Below, one piece after another: positions 8,563 through 17,405 of a DNA stretch of 64,000 bases. Under the pieces are notes generated by a model. That model was not told the DNA's origin and made no database searches. It worked only from the letters and a program-made list of their open reading frames with translations. The stretch comes from Prevotella melaninogenica (GTDB lineage Bacteria > Bacteroidota > Bacteroidia > Bacteroidales > Bacteroidaceae): contig NZ_AP018050.1 in the NCBI RefSeq assembly GCF_003609775.1, forward strand, positions 310,001-374,000, read 5' to 3'. The position numbers and the translations under genes were made by a program. Positions within the stretch are counted from its first letter, which is position 1; each line of letters opens with the position of its first letter.

Positions 8563-11500
8563 ATGAAGAGAACAAAGACATACAGCATAATAACGGGATG
8601 GGTAGCTTGTCTATTCCTTCTATTACTTGCTGCATGTAGTGTTCCACATGTACAAGAAGTTGACGATTTGAACGATAAAGCCTATGTTTTGCACTATCGT
8701 AATCTCGACTCTGTAAGAATCTATGCCAACAAAGCATATAACTTAGCGGGGAAGTATGATGCGGGAAAGGCAGAAGCATTAAACAACCTTGCTTTTGTTG
8801 ACTTGATGAAGATGCGCTTTACTGCAGCCTATGCTAAGCTTGACTCTGTTCATAAAATCACTGACAACCAAGTAGAACTCTTAGTAGCTGATATCCAGCT
8901 GATGCGTCTTTGTCAGCGTGAGTCACTCAATAAGGAGTTCTACGACTACTATGAAAAGGCAAAGAAGCGAATTCATCGAATTGAAGAGGATGAGAAACTC
9001 CTCTCTCCTCGTCAGCGACGTCGCATGGTCTATGCGCGCTCTGAGTTTGCCATTGTCACTTCTACTTACTACTACTATGTAGGTTTAGAGCAGCCCTCTA
9101 TTAAAGCGATTAGCCAGATTAACCCCGATGGAGAGATTCAAACCGACATGGCACAGCTCTTGTCTTATTACTATAACATCGGAGCTGGTGGTATTATCAA
9201 TACAAATTCGCAGAAAGCTATTGAGCAAAAGGAGTTTGAATATCTTATCCGTTGCTATATGTTAGCACGTCAGCACAATATCCCTTATTGGGAAGCCAAC
9301 TCCTTGCAGGCTATCAGTGAACTGATTCTCAACGATAAGAGTAGAGCAACTCTGATGCATGATAACTTGCCTTCGTTCCAGTATATCAACCTTGACAACA
9401 TGCCTGAGAAGCTCCTTGCGGGTAACTTAGCACAGCGTTCACTGAATATCTTCAAACGTTATGGAGATGTTTATCAGACAGCTGGTTCCTATCGTACACT
9501 GGCTTCATGCTATTGGCAGATAAAGGATTATCGCTCGGCTATCATCTGTTTGAACAAAGCTTTGAACAATAACCCTGCTATCAAGCAAGCCCCTGACCTC
9601 GTTGCGTCTATTCGTGAGCAGTTGAGTGTGGCTTATTCGGCTATTAACAATAAACAGCAGAGTGATTATAATCGTAACATCTATCTTGACCTTCAGGACG
9701 AAACCCGTCAGGATAGATACCTTACATCACGTGCAGAACAATTAGAGCGCACCTCAAAACAGCTGAATCTTATTATCATTGCTGTGGCGCTCTCTATCTT
9801 CTTTGTACTTGCTTCGCTCGTCCTCTTCCATTATCTTCGTCGAAGAAAAGACACACAAGGTTCGTTGGACGACCTTCTCCTTCCACTTGAGCAGTGGCGT
9901 CAACAGCATCAACAGCACATGGAAGAGTTGGCTGAAAAGTATGAAGAAATATCAGAACAACTTGTTATCAACAAGTTACACCTCACGGACAATAAGCGTA
10001 AACACCTCGAACAGCGGGCTAAGATTTCGCTTGTTAATGGTGTTATCCCACTCATCGACCGTATGTTGCATGAGATTGAGAAACTCAAGAAGGGAGGAGA
10101 AAACGAAGCTGTACAGGCTGAGCGTTACACCTATATTCGTGAGTTAACCGATAAGATTAATGAACTTAACGCTGTACTTACAGAGTGGATTCAACTTAGA
10201 CAAGGTAAGCTGTCGCTGCATATTGAGAGTTTTCCAGTACAACAGGTGTTCAATATAGTGAAGAAAGGACGTATGGGCTTCCACATGAAGGGCATAGACC
10301 TACGTGTAGATGACACAAAGGCTGTTGTCAAAGCCGACCGTGTTCTGACGCTTTTCATGGTGAATACATTGGCTGATAATGCCCGTAAATTTACGGGAAA
10401 AGGAGGTAAGGTGACGATTACATCCATTGAGGAGCCAGACTATGTTGAGATATCTGTTGCCGATACAGGCTGTGGACTCACCGAAGAAGAACAACAACAC
10501 CTCTTTGACCATAAACCAATTCATGACCAAAAAGATAGTGCTTCGCATGGCTTTGGACTGATGAATTGTAATGGTATCATCAATAAATACAAGAAGATAA
10601 GCCAGATATTCTCTGTTTGTGAGATTGGCGTAGAGAGCCAGAAGGGCAAAGGAAGCCGTTTCTTCTTCCGTTTACCAAAGGGTATCAGCCGTATATTATT
10701 GGCATTTATCCTCGCTACTGCCTCCCTCTTGACTGCCCAGGCTCGTCCTACAAGAGCCAGCGATAAGGCTACAGCACTTGCTAAGAAAGACTATAATACC
10801 CTTGCAGGTATCTACGCTGACTCGGCTTACTTCTCAAACATCAATGGTGCTTACAACAAGACATTGGCGTATGCTGATACTTGTCGTTACTATCTGAATC
10901 AGCATTATCTCCAGCTTCGACCTAAAGGAAAGGATTTGATGAAGCAACTTGGAAGCCTTTCTATCGTTCCAGCAGAGATTAAGTGGTATCATGATAGTCT
11001 GCCGATGAACTATGGTATCATCCTCGACATACGCAATGAGAGTGCTGTGGCAGCATTGGCACTGCATGAATGGGATGTTTATAGATACAATAACTCTGTT
11101 TACACCCACCTTTTTAAGGAGCGTTATGCCGATAACTCATTGGGCGAATACTGTCGAATGATGATGAAGTCGGAGACGAATAAGAATGTGGCTGTTGCCC
11201 TTCTGGTACTCTTCTTACTTTCGATCTTCCCCGTTTATTACGTGATGTATTATCGTCATCGTCTTTCCTACCAGTTCTGTTTGGAGCGTGTGAAGCAGAT
11301 GAACACCACCCTTCTCAGCGATGTTAGCGAAGAAAACAAACTTAAAGAGATTGAGAAAGGGGTGAGCGACAGATTCCCAGAACGATTACTGGTTATCGTC
11401 AGACAGATTAAGGAGGCACTAATTGCCTCTGTGGAGGAGAACCAGAAGAGCCAATCAGACATTGAAATGCTGGAAGATGAGGTACGATGTGTGGAATACG

Positions 11501-12102
11501 AGAACGAGCGTTTACATATTAGTAACAGTATTCTTGACAACTGTCTATCAACGCTCAAGCATGAAACGATGTACTATCCTTCACGTATTCGACAGCTTGT
11601 AGACGAGCCTGATGGTGAACTTGAAGTGATTGACGAGTTGGCTATCTATTATAAAGAACTCTATCAGATTCTTAGTCAGCAAGCAATGAGCCAAGTAGAA
11701 TCCGTGAAACTCGTGTCACGCCCAGTAGACCTCTCGACGGTCGTAAGTACTGCAAAGTTGACAACAACCTTCGAGTCTCCACTTATCAATGGCGACCCGG
11801 TCTTCCTTGCTTATTTATTTGATATACTATATCTTATCAATAACAACCAACCACTGACGGTCACAGCCGAAGAACATCAGCCTGGTTATGTAACCCTACA
11901 TGTTCTCATGTCGACGTTGACACTCTCTGATGATATTTGTCGCGACCTCTTCCAGCCTTCTGCCGACCGTTTGATGTTCTTCATCTGCCGACAGATAGCC
12001 CGCGACAATGGCGAATCAACCAATAAACGTGGTTGTGGTATCTCAGCTATCGAGACACCGAATGGCGTGAGAATAGATGTGGTTTTGGCAAAAGCAAATT
12101 AA
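8563..12102 (+). CDS. Two-module membrane sensor histidine kinase (TPR sensor lipoprotein type)
   Basis: An 1179-residue protein. The N-terminus ends in a lipobox-like LLAACS (Cys about 25), followed by a helical TPR-like periplasmic region (to about 400), a membrane helix (about 405-425), a coiled coil and a HATPase domain with N-box Asn606 (LADNARKFT), G1 DTGCGL at 634-639 and GFGLMNCNG. Unusually the chain then continues. It has a second hydrophobic segment resembling a signal peptide (LLAFILATASLLTAQA, about 710), another periplasmic helical region, a second membrane helix (about 875-900), a coiled coil and a DHp-like stretch with His1000 in STLKHETMYYPSRI. A degenerate ATPase-like tail follows. 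No classical phospho-His is evident before the first HATPase. It heads an operon with the response regulator 26 bases downstream. The stimulus is unknown. The layout matches fused sensor kinases of oral Bacteroidota (DUF5112/DUF5113-like, by memory). Confidence 0.85.
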   Translation: MKRTKTYSIITGWVACLFLLLLAACSVPHVQEVDDLNDKAYVLHYRNLDSVRIYANKAYNLAGKYDAGKAEALNNLAFVDLMKMRFTAAYAKLDSVHKITDNQVELLVADIQLMRLCQRESLNKEFYDYYEKAKKRIHRIEEDEKLLSPRQRRRMVYARSEFAIVTSTYYYYVGLEQPSIKAISQINPDGEIQTDMAQLLSYYYNIGAGGIINTNSQKAIEQKEFEYLIRCYMLARQHNIPYWEANSLQAISELILNDKSRATLMHDNLPSFQYINLDNMPEKLLAGNLAQRSLNIFKRYGDVYQTAGSYRTLASCYWQIKDYRSAIICLNKALNNNPAIKQAPDLVASIREQLSVAYSAINNKQQSDYNRNIYLDLQDETRQDRYLTSRAEQLERTSKQLNLIIIAVALSIFFVLASLVLFHYLRRRKDTQGSLDDLLLPLEQWRQQHQQHMEELAEKYEEISEQLVINKLHLTDNKRKHLEQRAKISLVNGVIPLIDRMLHEIEKLKKGGENEAVQAERYTYIRELTDKINELNAVLTEWIQLRQGKLSLHIESFPVQQVFNIVKKGRMGFHMKGIDLRVDDTKAVVKADRVLTLFMVNTLADNARKFTGKGGKVTITSIEEPDYVEISVADTGCGLTEEEQQHLFDHKPIHDQKDSASHGFGLMNCNGIINKYKKISQIFSVCEIGVESQKGKGSRFFFRLPKGISRILLAFILATASLLTAQARPTRASDKATALAKKDYNTLAGIYADSAYFSNINGAYNKTLAYADTCRYYLNQHYLQLRPKGKDLMKQLGSLSIVPAEIKWYHDSLPMNYGIILDIRNESAVAALALHEWDVYRYNNSVYTHLFKERYADNSLGEYCRMMMKSETNKNVAVALLVLFLLSIFPVYYVMYYRHRLSYQFCLERVKQMNTTLLSDVSEENKLKEIEKGVSDRFPERLLVIVRQIKEALIASVEENQKSQSDIEMLEDEVRCVEYENERLHISNSILDNCLSTLKHETMYYPSRIRQLVDEPDGELEVIDELAIYYKELYQILSQQAMSQVESVKLVSRPVDLSTVVSTAKLTTTFESPLINGDPVFLAYLFDILYLINNNQPLTVTAEEHQPGYVTLHVLMSTLTLSDDICRDLFQPSADRLMFFICRQIARDNGESTNKRGCGISAIETPNGVRIDVVLAKAN

Positions 12103-12128
12103 GAAACATAACTAAACAAAATATACCT

Positions 12129-12854
12129 ATGGAGAATTTTAGAGTCATCATCGTTGAAGACGTACCCTTAGAGTTAAAAGGAACGGAGGGTATCTTCAGA
12201 AACGAAATCCCTGAAGCTGAGATTATCGGAACAGCAGAAAGTGAAGTTGCCTACTGGAAACTCATTAAGCAAAACCTACCTGATCTCGTTCTGCTTGACC
12301 TTGGATTGGGTGGTTCAACAACGGTGGGAGTAGAAATATGCCGTCAAACAAAGCAGACTTATCCACACGTGAAGGTGCTTATCTTTACAGGTGAGATATT
12401 GAATGAAAAGCTATGGGTTGACGTTCTTGATGCAGGTGCTGATGGTATCTGCTTGAAGAGTGGCGAGCTATTGACACGTGGCGACGTGGCAAGTGTAATG
12501 TCGGGCAAGCGAATGGTATTCAATCAGCCTATCCTTGAGAAGATTGTAGGCAGATTCAAGTTGAGCGTGAGCGGTCAGCTGATGCACCAAGAAGCAATGG
12601 TTAGCTACGAGATTGACGAGTATGATGAGCGCTTCCTTCGCCATCTTGCACTCGGTTATACCAAGGAGCAGATTACCAACCTTCGTGGTATGCCTTTCGG
12701 TGTGAAAAGTTTAGAGAAACGACAGAACGAACTCGTACAGAAGTTCTTCCCTGATGGTAACAATGGTATGAGCGTCAACGCAACGCGCCTTGTTGTACGT
12801 GCGTTAGAACTACGTATTATCGATATCGACAACCTCCATGCCGATGAGGAATAA
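12129..12854 (+). CDS. Response regulator, receiver plus HTH-like output domain
   Basis: A 241-residue protein. I chose the ATG at 12129 (MENFRVIIVEDVP) because the receiver fold begins there; the longer frame from 12033 overlaps the kinase gene. The receiver domain (1-125) has the acidic pair in VIIVEDV, the phospho-acceptor Asp in LVLLDLGLGG, Thr in IFTGE and Lys in CLKSGE. Residues about 165-235 form a helical output domain (FLRHLALGYTKEQITNLRG, VKSLEKRQNELVQKF) like the LuxR/NarL-type or BldM-like HTH seen with such kinases. It presumably takes phosphate from the preceding kinase and controls genes not identifiable here. Its 3' end overlaps the next gene by 17 bases, implying coupled translation. 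Confidence 0.88.
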   Translation: MENFRVIIVEDVPLELKGTEGIFRNEIPEAEIIGTAESEVAYWKLIKQNLPDLVLLDLGLGGSTTVGVEICRQTKQTYPHVKVLIFTGEILNEKLWVDVLDAGADGICLKSGELLTRGDVASVMSGKRMVFNQPILEKIVGRFKLSVSGQLMHQEAMVSYEIDEYDERFLRHLALGYTKEQITNLRGMPFGVKSLEKRQNELVQKFFPDGNNGMSVNATRLVVRALELRIIDIDNLHADEE

Positions 12855-13488
12855 GTTAGGTTACATTGTCTTAGTGCTTCTCATAGCCCAGTTAGCACTG
12901 ATACTGCTCTCATGGCTTCTAACGGCAGCTTTTCCCGAGCTACCGATGCGGTCTATGTTGAGTAGTGAGGGCATCCGTTGGTTCTTTGGCTCCTTTGTCA
13001 GCAACCAACTTTCACCACTGCTCATCTACTTTATTATGACAGTGATGGCAGCAGGTGCGTGCGTTCGTAGCCGTCTTTATACTGCACTACGTGCAATGCT
13101 ATCAAATATGAGAAGCAGCCTAACAAACTCCACAAACAATCGTTACAAATTCCATTATCGTGAGAAGGCAGGTCTTCGCGTGGCATTGGTCGAGTTTATC
13201 GTCTATGTGATTATCATGATTCTTCTCACAGCTGTTCCGCACGCAATTCTCCTAAGTGTGACAGGGCAGCTATTCCCCAGTTCCTTCTCATCCAGTTTTA
13301 TCCCTTCTCTATCGCTCATCGTCACGATTATGTCACTAACCTACGGTGTGGCAAGTGGTACGATAGACAGCGTTGCCAAGATGCACAAGATTCTTGTAGG
13401 CGGTTTGGAAGTAGGATCAAGACTTGTCCCCACCTACCTTATTGGCATTCAATTGTATATGTCGATAAGGTATGTATTTATTTTATAG
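12838..13488 (+). CDS. Four- to five-helix membrane protein, third gene of signalling operon
   Basis: A 216-residue integral membrane protein I cannot name. Hydrophobic segments lie at about 8-30, 55-78, 112-140, 145-180 (Ser/Ile-rich) and 195-214. Between helices 2 and 3 is a basic cytoplasmic loop (RSRLYTALRAM, FHYREKAGLR). The start at 12838 overlaps the response regulator by 17 bases; a second ATG at 12844 is equally possible. Fixed linkage to a kinase and regulator suggests it modulates the sensor or is the effector of the pathway, but this is inference only. The motif RWFFGSFVSNQL brings to mind parts of AbgT-type transporters, but length and topology do not fit a full transporter. Confidence 0.75.
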   Translation: MPMRNKLGYIVLVLLIAQLALILLSWLLTAAFPELPMRSMLSSEGIRWFFGSFVSNQLSPLLIYFIMTVMAAGACVRSRLYTALRAMLSNMRSSLTNSTNNRYKFHYREKAGLRVALVEFIVYVIIMILLTAVPHAILLSVTGQLFPSSFSSSFIPSLSLIVTIMSLTYGVASGTIDSVAKMHKILVGGLEVGSRLVPTYLIGIQLYMSIRYVFIL

Positions 13489-13492
13489 CCTC

Positions 13493-13546
13493 AACCAATC
13501 GGTCATTAGAGCCTAAACTTATTATGGTCTAATGACCGATTTGGGT
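13493..13546 (+). terminator. Hairpin terminator of signalling operon
   Basis: Arms AATCGGTCATTAGA (13497-13510) and TCTAATGACCGATT (13528-13541) pair perfectly and the pairing extends through AACC/GGGTT. The right arm (GGTCTAATGACCGATTT) recurs at 39600. Confidence 0.7.
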
Positions 13547-13560
13547 TAAATATATACTAC

Positions 13561-13669
13561 AATAAGTTTGTTTTCATTTGCTGTCACTTTTAACATTTTG
13601 AGAAAACTCATTGTAAATCAATTATATAAGCATTCGTTAAAGGTGACAGGAATGACAGCAAACTTATTT
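13561..13669. repeat. GCTGTCAC-ended inverted-repeat element, copy 1
   Basis: The ends are imperfect inverted repeats: AATAAGTTTG...TGTCAC at 13561-13587 against GTGACA...CAAACTTATT at 13643-13669. A relative, in inverted internal order, lies at 39624-39716. Both follow the sequence GGTCTAATGACCGATTT. No coding capacity. Confidence 0.6.
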
Positions 13670-14022
13670 TAGTTCAACTTGTCTATGCAGATTAAGCACA
13701 CATAAGAGCAGGAAAAACCTTAAATCATTCGTTACACTTAGAGAACGCTGTGCATATATTACAATTGCACCATGATGATTGCCTTAAACTTCTTTATCAT
13801 TGTTTAGTTACTCAATGACTTACAATGACTTATAAAACACGCCCACCATTACGAGGAGTAGCCGTAAACGCAATTACAAAGATAATGATCCCAAAGCAAA
13901 GAGCTGCAGGCTTTTTTCTTACATACTACTTTATGACTGACCTTTCCTAAAGTGAGAATACTGCTAAAAGAGGAAGAAGTACTATGCTTAAAGAATTACT
14001 ATATTTCTCTAACTTGCCACCT
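13670..14022. other. Intergenic, trailer side of CRISPR array
   Basis: No gene, RNA or repeat recognised between the inverted-repeat element and the first, degenerate CRISPR repeat. The DNA is AT-rich. Confidence 0.5.
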
Positions 14023-15278
14023 CTACTTATCCTTGTTTTAATGGAAGATACGCTCAGAGGAGAATTTAGCAATAACACAAAAGGACTTTTGCAGTCTTAA
14101 TCCTTGTTTTAATGGAAGATACTCTCAGAGTGCACTTGACAACATATCTAAGTACTTTAAAGAGTCTTAATCCTTGTTCTAATGGAAGAGACTCTCAGAG
14201 AGCAAACGAAGACTACAAGAAACGAATTAAACAAGCAGTCTTAATCCTTGTTCTAATGGAAGATACTCTCAGAGTTGAATACCAACAATGAAGATTGACG
14301 AATATAAGGTCTTAATCCTTGTTCTAATGGAAGATACCCTCAGAGATAAAAAAAGCTATGTTAGAAATAATTATAATAAGTCTTAATCCTTGTTCTAATG
14401 GAAGATACCCTCAGAGATAAAAAAAGCTATGTTAGAAATAATTATAATAAGTCTTAATCCTTGTTCTAATGGAAGATACCCTCAGAGGTTTTGATAATAT
14501 TGATGCTAACTGGTTGATTATGGGTCTTAATCCTTGTTCTAATGGAAGATACTCTCAGAGTAGTAACTCCTTACCAGTCTACAAGAAGAGTGAGTCTTAA
14601 TCCTTGTTTTAATGGAAGATACCCTCAGAGTCAGTGCGTGATAATGTGTGTGTTGTTCACATTGCGTCTTAATCCTTGTTTTAATGGAAGATACCCTCAG
14701 AGAAGGTGATATGTGGGAGGAAGAAGCAAAAGAGTCTTAATCCTTGTTTTAATGGAAGATACTCTCAGAGCTCCACTGTTAAAACTTCAATAAGATTTAG
14801 AATGGCACTGTCTTAATCCTTGTTTTAATGGAAGATACTCTCAGAGTTTTATATTTATTAGTTTTATGTGGTTAGTATATAGTCTTAATCCTTGTTTTAA
14901 TGGAAGATACTCTCAGAGATGTACCGATGAACATCAAAAAAAAACTCGGGCAGTCTTAATCCTTGTTTTAATGGAAGATACTCTCAGAGAAAGCAAAGGA
15001 CGGTGATGATGACTCTATCAATGGGTCTTAATCCTTGTTTTAATGGAAGATACTCTCAGAGCTCTCGAGAAGGGTGATGTATTCATGGTATTTGGTGTCT
15101 TAATCCTTGTTTTAATGGAAGATACTCTCAGAGGGAGATATTGATGATATTTATGCAGGTTGTAGTGTGTCTTAATCCTTGTTTTAATGGAAGATACTCT
15201 CAGAGTGCGACGTAAAAAGGCTATACGGCGAAAAGATGTACGTCTTAATCCTTGTTTTAATGGAAGATACTCTCAGAG
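14023..15278 (-). CRISPR. CRISPR array, 18 repeats and 17 spacers, no cas genes in window
   Basis: Repeats are 37 bases, beginning GTCTTAATCCTTGTTTTAAT (positions 1-20) and ending ATGGAAGATACTCTCAGAG on the plus strand. Starts: 14023 (degenerate), 14094, 14164, 14238, 14309, 14380, 14451, 14524, 14594, 14666, 14734, 14810, 14882, 14953, 15025, 15097, 15169, 15242. Spacers are 31-39 bases. Repeats 3-8 carry the variant TTGTTCTAATGG; 5-7, 9 and 10 carry ACCCTCAGAG; the rightmost eight are identical. Spacers 14346-14379 and 14417-14450 are identical. The degenerate repeat and variants on the left, uniform repeats on the right, a promoter at 15384-15414 and a minus-strand repeat end ATTAAGAC (like the ATTGAAAC tag of type I/III repeats) all point to a leader on the right and minus-strand transcription. 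The type cannot be fixed without cas genes; I favour type III or I-B. Confidence 0.97.
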
Positions 15279-15383
15279 TCAGAGAGCAAAACCTAAGAAT
15301 CCTTGAGTTCAGAGGTTTTGATAATAGTAAGACCTATAAAATCGGCTTTTGTTAATAGAAATTAACTGCTTTAAAAGCGAGTG
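15279..15383 (-). promoter_or_regulatory. Probable CRISPR leader
   Basis: AT-rich 105 bases between the last perfect repeat and the promoter. It holds AAGAATCCTTGAGTTCAGAG (15295-15314), which looks like an internally deleted repeat. This is followed by GTTTTGATAATA, identical to the start of the spacer at 14488. Confidence 0.65.
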
Positions 15384-15414
15384 CAAAGGTAGTGATTTTT
15401 AAACAAAAAGTCAA
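15384..15414 (-). promoter_or_regulatory. Promoter reading into the CRISPR array
   Basis: On the minus strand TTGAC (15414-15410), 18-base spacer, TACCTTTG (15391-15384). The segment 15377-15394 (GCGAGTGCAAAGGTAGTG as plus strand) is identical to 44643-44660 upstream of the initiator tRNA, arguing for a strong constitutive promoter. Confidence 0.75.
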
Positions 15415-15454
15415 GGAACGCAGGGTTAAATCTTATTAAGCAAAGACTACTTTT

Positions 15455-15940
15455 TTATAAGTTCTTGTCTTCATGGGCTTTCCAAAAGTGGGAGGTGATA
15501 TCCTCAAAGCTGCCATCGGGACTGCGGCGGTACATTCGCTGATTGGTGCGAGGAGAGTCGAGGGCACCGAGATGGCGGAGATAAGGTCCCACTTTGATAT
15601 AGTCGAAACGCTGTTGGTCAATGAGCGGAGAGATAGCTGTGCGCCCAGTGTACCACCCGATTTTTAGTCCAGCATGATGACATCTTACGTATTCAGCGAG
15701 TCTGTCAACTTCAGCAGGGTCGGCATCGCCCCCCATAAAACCCACACAGGTAATCGTGGCTTCCGTCTCACGAATCAGTGCAGATAGTGCTTCAACCGTC
15801 AATTCCTCTCCTCTGTCTGCCCACAGAAACTGACTATGGCAACCGGGACAGCGACACGGACATCCCGAGATATTGATGGCAAGCGTCACCTCATCGGGAA
15901 ACTCCTGAAAGACGATATCTGTATTGATATAACGAAGCAT
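15455..15940 (-). CDS. nrdG: Anaerobic ribonucleotide reductase activating protein (radical SAM)
   Basis: A 161-residue protein using the start at 15940 (MLRYINTDIVFQEFPDEV), where family members begin; the frame continues 17 codons upstream. The radical SAM cysteine motif CxxxCxxC is present as Cys27, Cys31 and Cys34 (CPCRCPGC), followed by a glycine pair (FMGGDAD) for SAM binding. It would generate the glycyl radical on the class III reductase NrdD under anaerobic conditions, using SAM and a 4Fe-4S cluster. Length is normal. The usual partner nrdD is not within the window on either side, so this copy sits alone beside the CRISPR leader; its base composition is visibly more GC-rich than the flanks. 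Family assignment is confident. Confidence 0.88.
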   Translation of the reverse strand: MLRYINTDIVFQEFPDEVTLAINISGCPCRCPGCHSQFLWADRGEELTVEALSALIRETEATITCVGFMGGDADPAEVDRLAEYVRCHHAGLKIGWYTGRTAISPLIDQQRFDYIKVGPYLRHLGALDSPRTNQRMYRRSPDGSFEDITSHFWKAHEDKNL

Positions 15941-15991
15941 TACTATCTGACTATATTTGCTAAACACGCTTATGCGCAAGTGATTATCCAC

Positions 15992-16559
15992 ACCCTTGCA
16001 ACATCGTGCTGTCTCCTTTTAGAAGAGCGATTTTTTACTCCACAAAGATATAAAGAAAGTATTAAACAAAGCAGACTTTATCTGGAATTATTGATAAAAT
16101 CACTAAGTTTCATCTCTCTTTTAAGATATGAGGTAAAAAATAAGCCCATTATATGCTGAGATAGAAGAACTTTAGATCGCTGGAAACGGTAAGTATGGAA
16201 CTGTACGAGAATAGTTATAATCTCACAGTCCAACATACAGCAGGCGTAGTTACGATGCAGCTTGCTGAATACTTGGAACATGTACTTTTCCAACTTGGAA
16301 GTAAAATACTTGCAAAACCATCAAATATACAGAATCTTTCTACTAAACCTGTATCACTCATAGAAGTGAATGTTTCTTCCTAACCACTTGATTTATAGAT
16401 ATAAATTTACAAAAACATCCTATTCACTCAACTTTTTATAGGTTTTCTTATACCAAACTTATTTTCAATAAAGTTTTGAACTGATTCAACGCTTTCTTCC
16501 AATTGCTTTTGTATCTATCACTCCCTTTATTTTTCCATTTGTATACCGCATTTCACTCG
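15992..16559. other. Intergenic, no convincing gene
   Basis: Short overlapping frames exist on both strands (16078-16293 minus, 16195-16383 plus), but neither has a recognisable domain, promoter or ribosome site. It may hold remnants of an earlier gene. Confidence 0.4.
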
Positions 16560-17339
16560 TTATTTGTCACCTTTATTCATCACAATCTCCACTCCGTCAC
16601 TTAAGGATTTGATGGCTGAAGGTAGATGGATATTATCATTACCGTCCTTTTCCAACGACGCAAGTATATCCCCTTGTCCGTTCTCCGAAAAGTGTTCATA
16701 TTGCGAGAAATACTTGTAATAGTGATACAATCGTGTTGCCACTTTTTCAAGTTCAGGAATCCTAATCAAGAAGTTTGCAACATCTTTGGTCGTAATACTC
16801 TTCACCCTCGAAAAGCCCTTATCTTTCAATTGTTGTTTCGATTGCTTTTTTATCGTCAACTCCTCCAGATTATCATCCAATGTTAGCTGTCCCAAGAATT
16901 TATCTTCCATCGTCAACTCCCACAAATGATCTATAAAGACGCCATCAAATATCTGTCCCGTATTTTTCAACTGTTCTATGTATACCTCTTTACGCTCCAA
17001 CATAGAGTTGGCATACTCTATTAATCTCAGATCTAGTTCTTCATAAGTTCGTTTCTTGCCTGAACACTGTATGTATAGGGTGAATAAACAATCGGTAAAG
17101 CAACAACGCAACAGCAATCCCATCGGTAACTGAAAAAATGAAATCTTTCCAGTTTTCAAGACCTGCGCAGTTAACAGCAGTGATGAATAAAGATTTGAGT
17201 AGATACGGTATAACAGGAGTAGCTTAACCTTCTCAATCCGTTCCAGTTCATCCTGTGAATGTCCTTTCCCATACTTTTGAATCTTCTTCAACAAGGTTAA
17301 CTCTTCAGCAAACAGTTGTTTTATTTCTGTCATCATCAT
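16560..17339 (-). CDS. Unknown helical protein, third gene of the Avs1-like operon
   Basis: A 259-residue, mostly alpha-helical, soluble protein I do not recognise. It begins MMMTEIKQLFAEELTLLKKIQKYG; any of the three ATGs could be used. Features visible are a Lys/Glu-rich amphipathic N-terminus (coiled-coil-like, 5-45), a Cys-containing hydrophobic patch (LLLRCCFTDCLFTLYIQCSG, about 90-112), a charged middle and a C-terminal helix pair with HYYKYFSQYEHFSENG. No catalytic motif is obvious. It starts 66 bases after the stop of the trypsin-STAND gene on the same strand and is probably cotranscribed. The CC..C..C spacing could be structural rather than metal binding. In context it may be an accessory or regulator of the putative defence system; this is inference. 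Confidence 0.7.
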   Translation of the reverse strand: MMMTEIKQLFAEELTLLKKIQKYGKGHSQDELERIEKVKLLLLYRIYSNLYSSLLLTAQVLKTGKISFFQLPMGLLLRCCFTDCLFTLYIQCSGKKRTYEELDLRLIEYANSMLERKEVYIEQLKNTGQIFDGVFIDHLWELTMEDKFLGQLTLDDNLEELTIKKQSKQQLKDKGFSRVKSITTKDVANFLIRIPELEKVATRLYHYYKYFSQYEHFSENGQGDILASLEKDGNDNIHLPSAIKSLSDGVEIVMNKGDK

Positions 17340-17405
17340 TATAGCTCGTACAACTATTCAATATAAGGAGTTTATAACACTCCTTTTCTAATTGAATAAG
17401 CATTA

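Noticed and set aside
12033-12128. Upstream extension of the response regulator frame
   Set aside because: It lies inside the kinase gene and adds residues that do not belong to the receiver fold; the ATG at 12129 is preferred.
13561-13669. Another five-by-22 array (block is about 109 bases)
   Set aside because: Its 22-base slices show no similarity to each other; the structure is an inverted repeat instead.
14023-15278. Array read as plus-strand transcribed with leader on the left
   Set aside because: The left end has the degenerate repeat and variants and no -7 box near it; the right end has uniform repeats and a promoter.
16195-16383. Plus-strand frame of 62 codons upstream of the defence operon
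   Set aside because: No motif, promoter or start context; overlaps an equally unconvincing minus frame.
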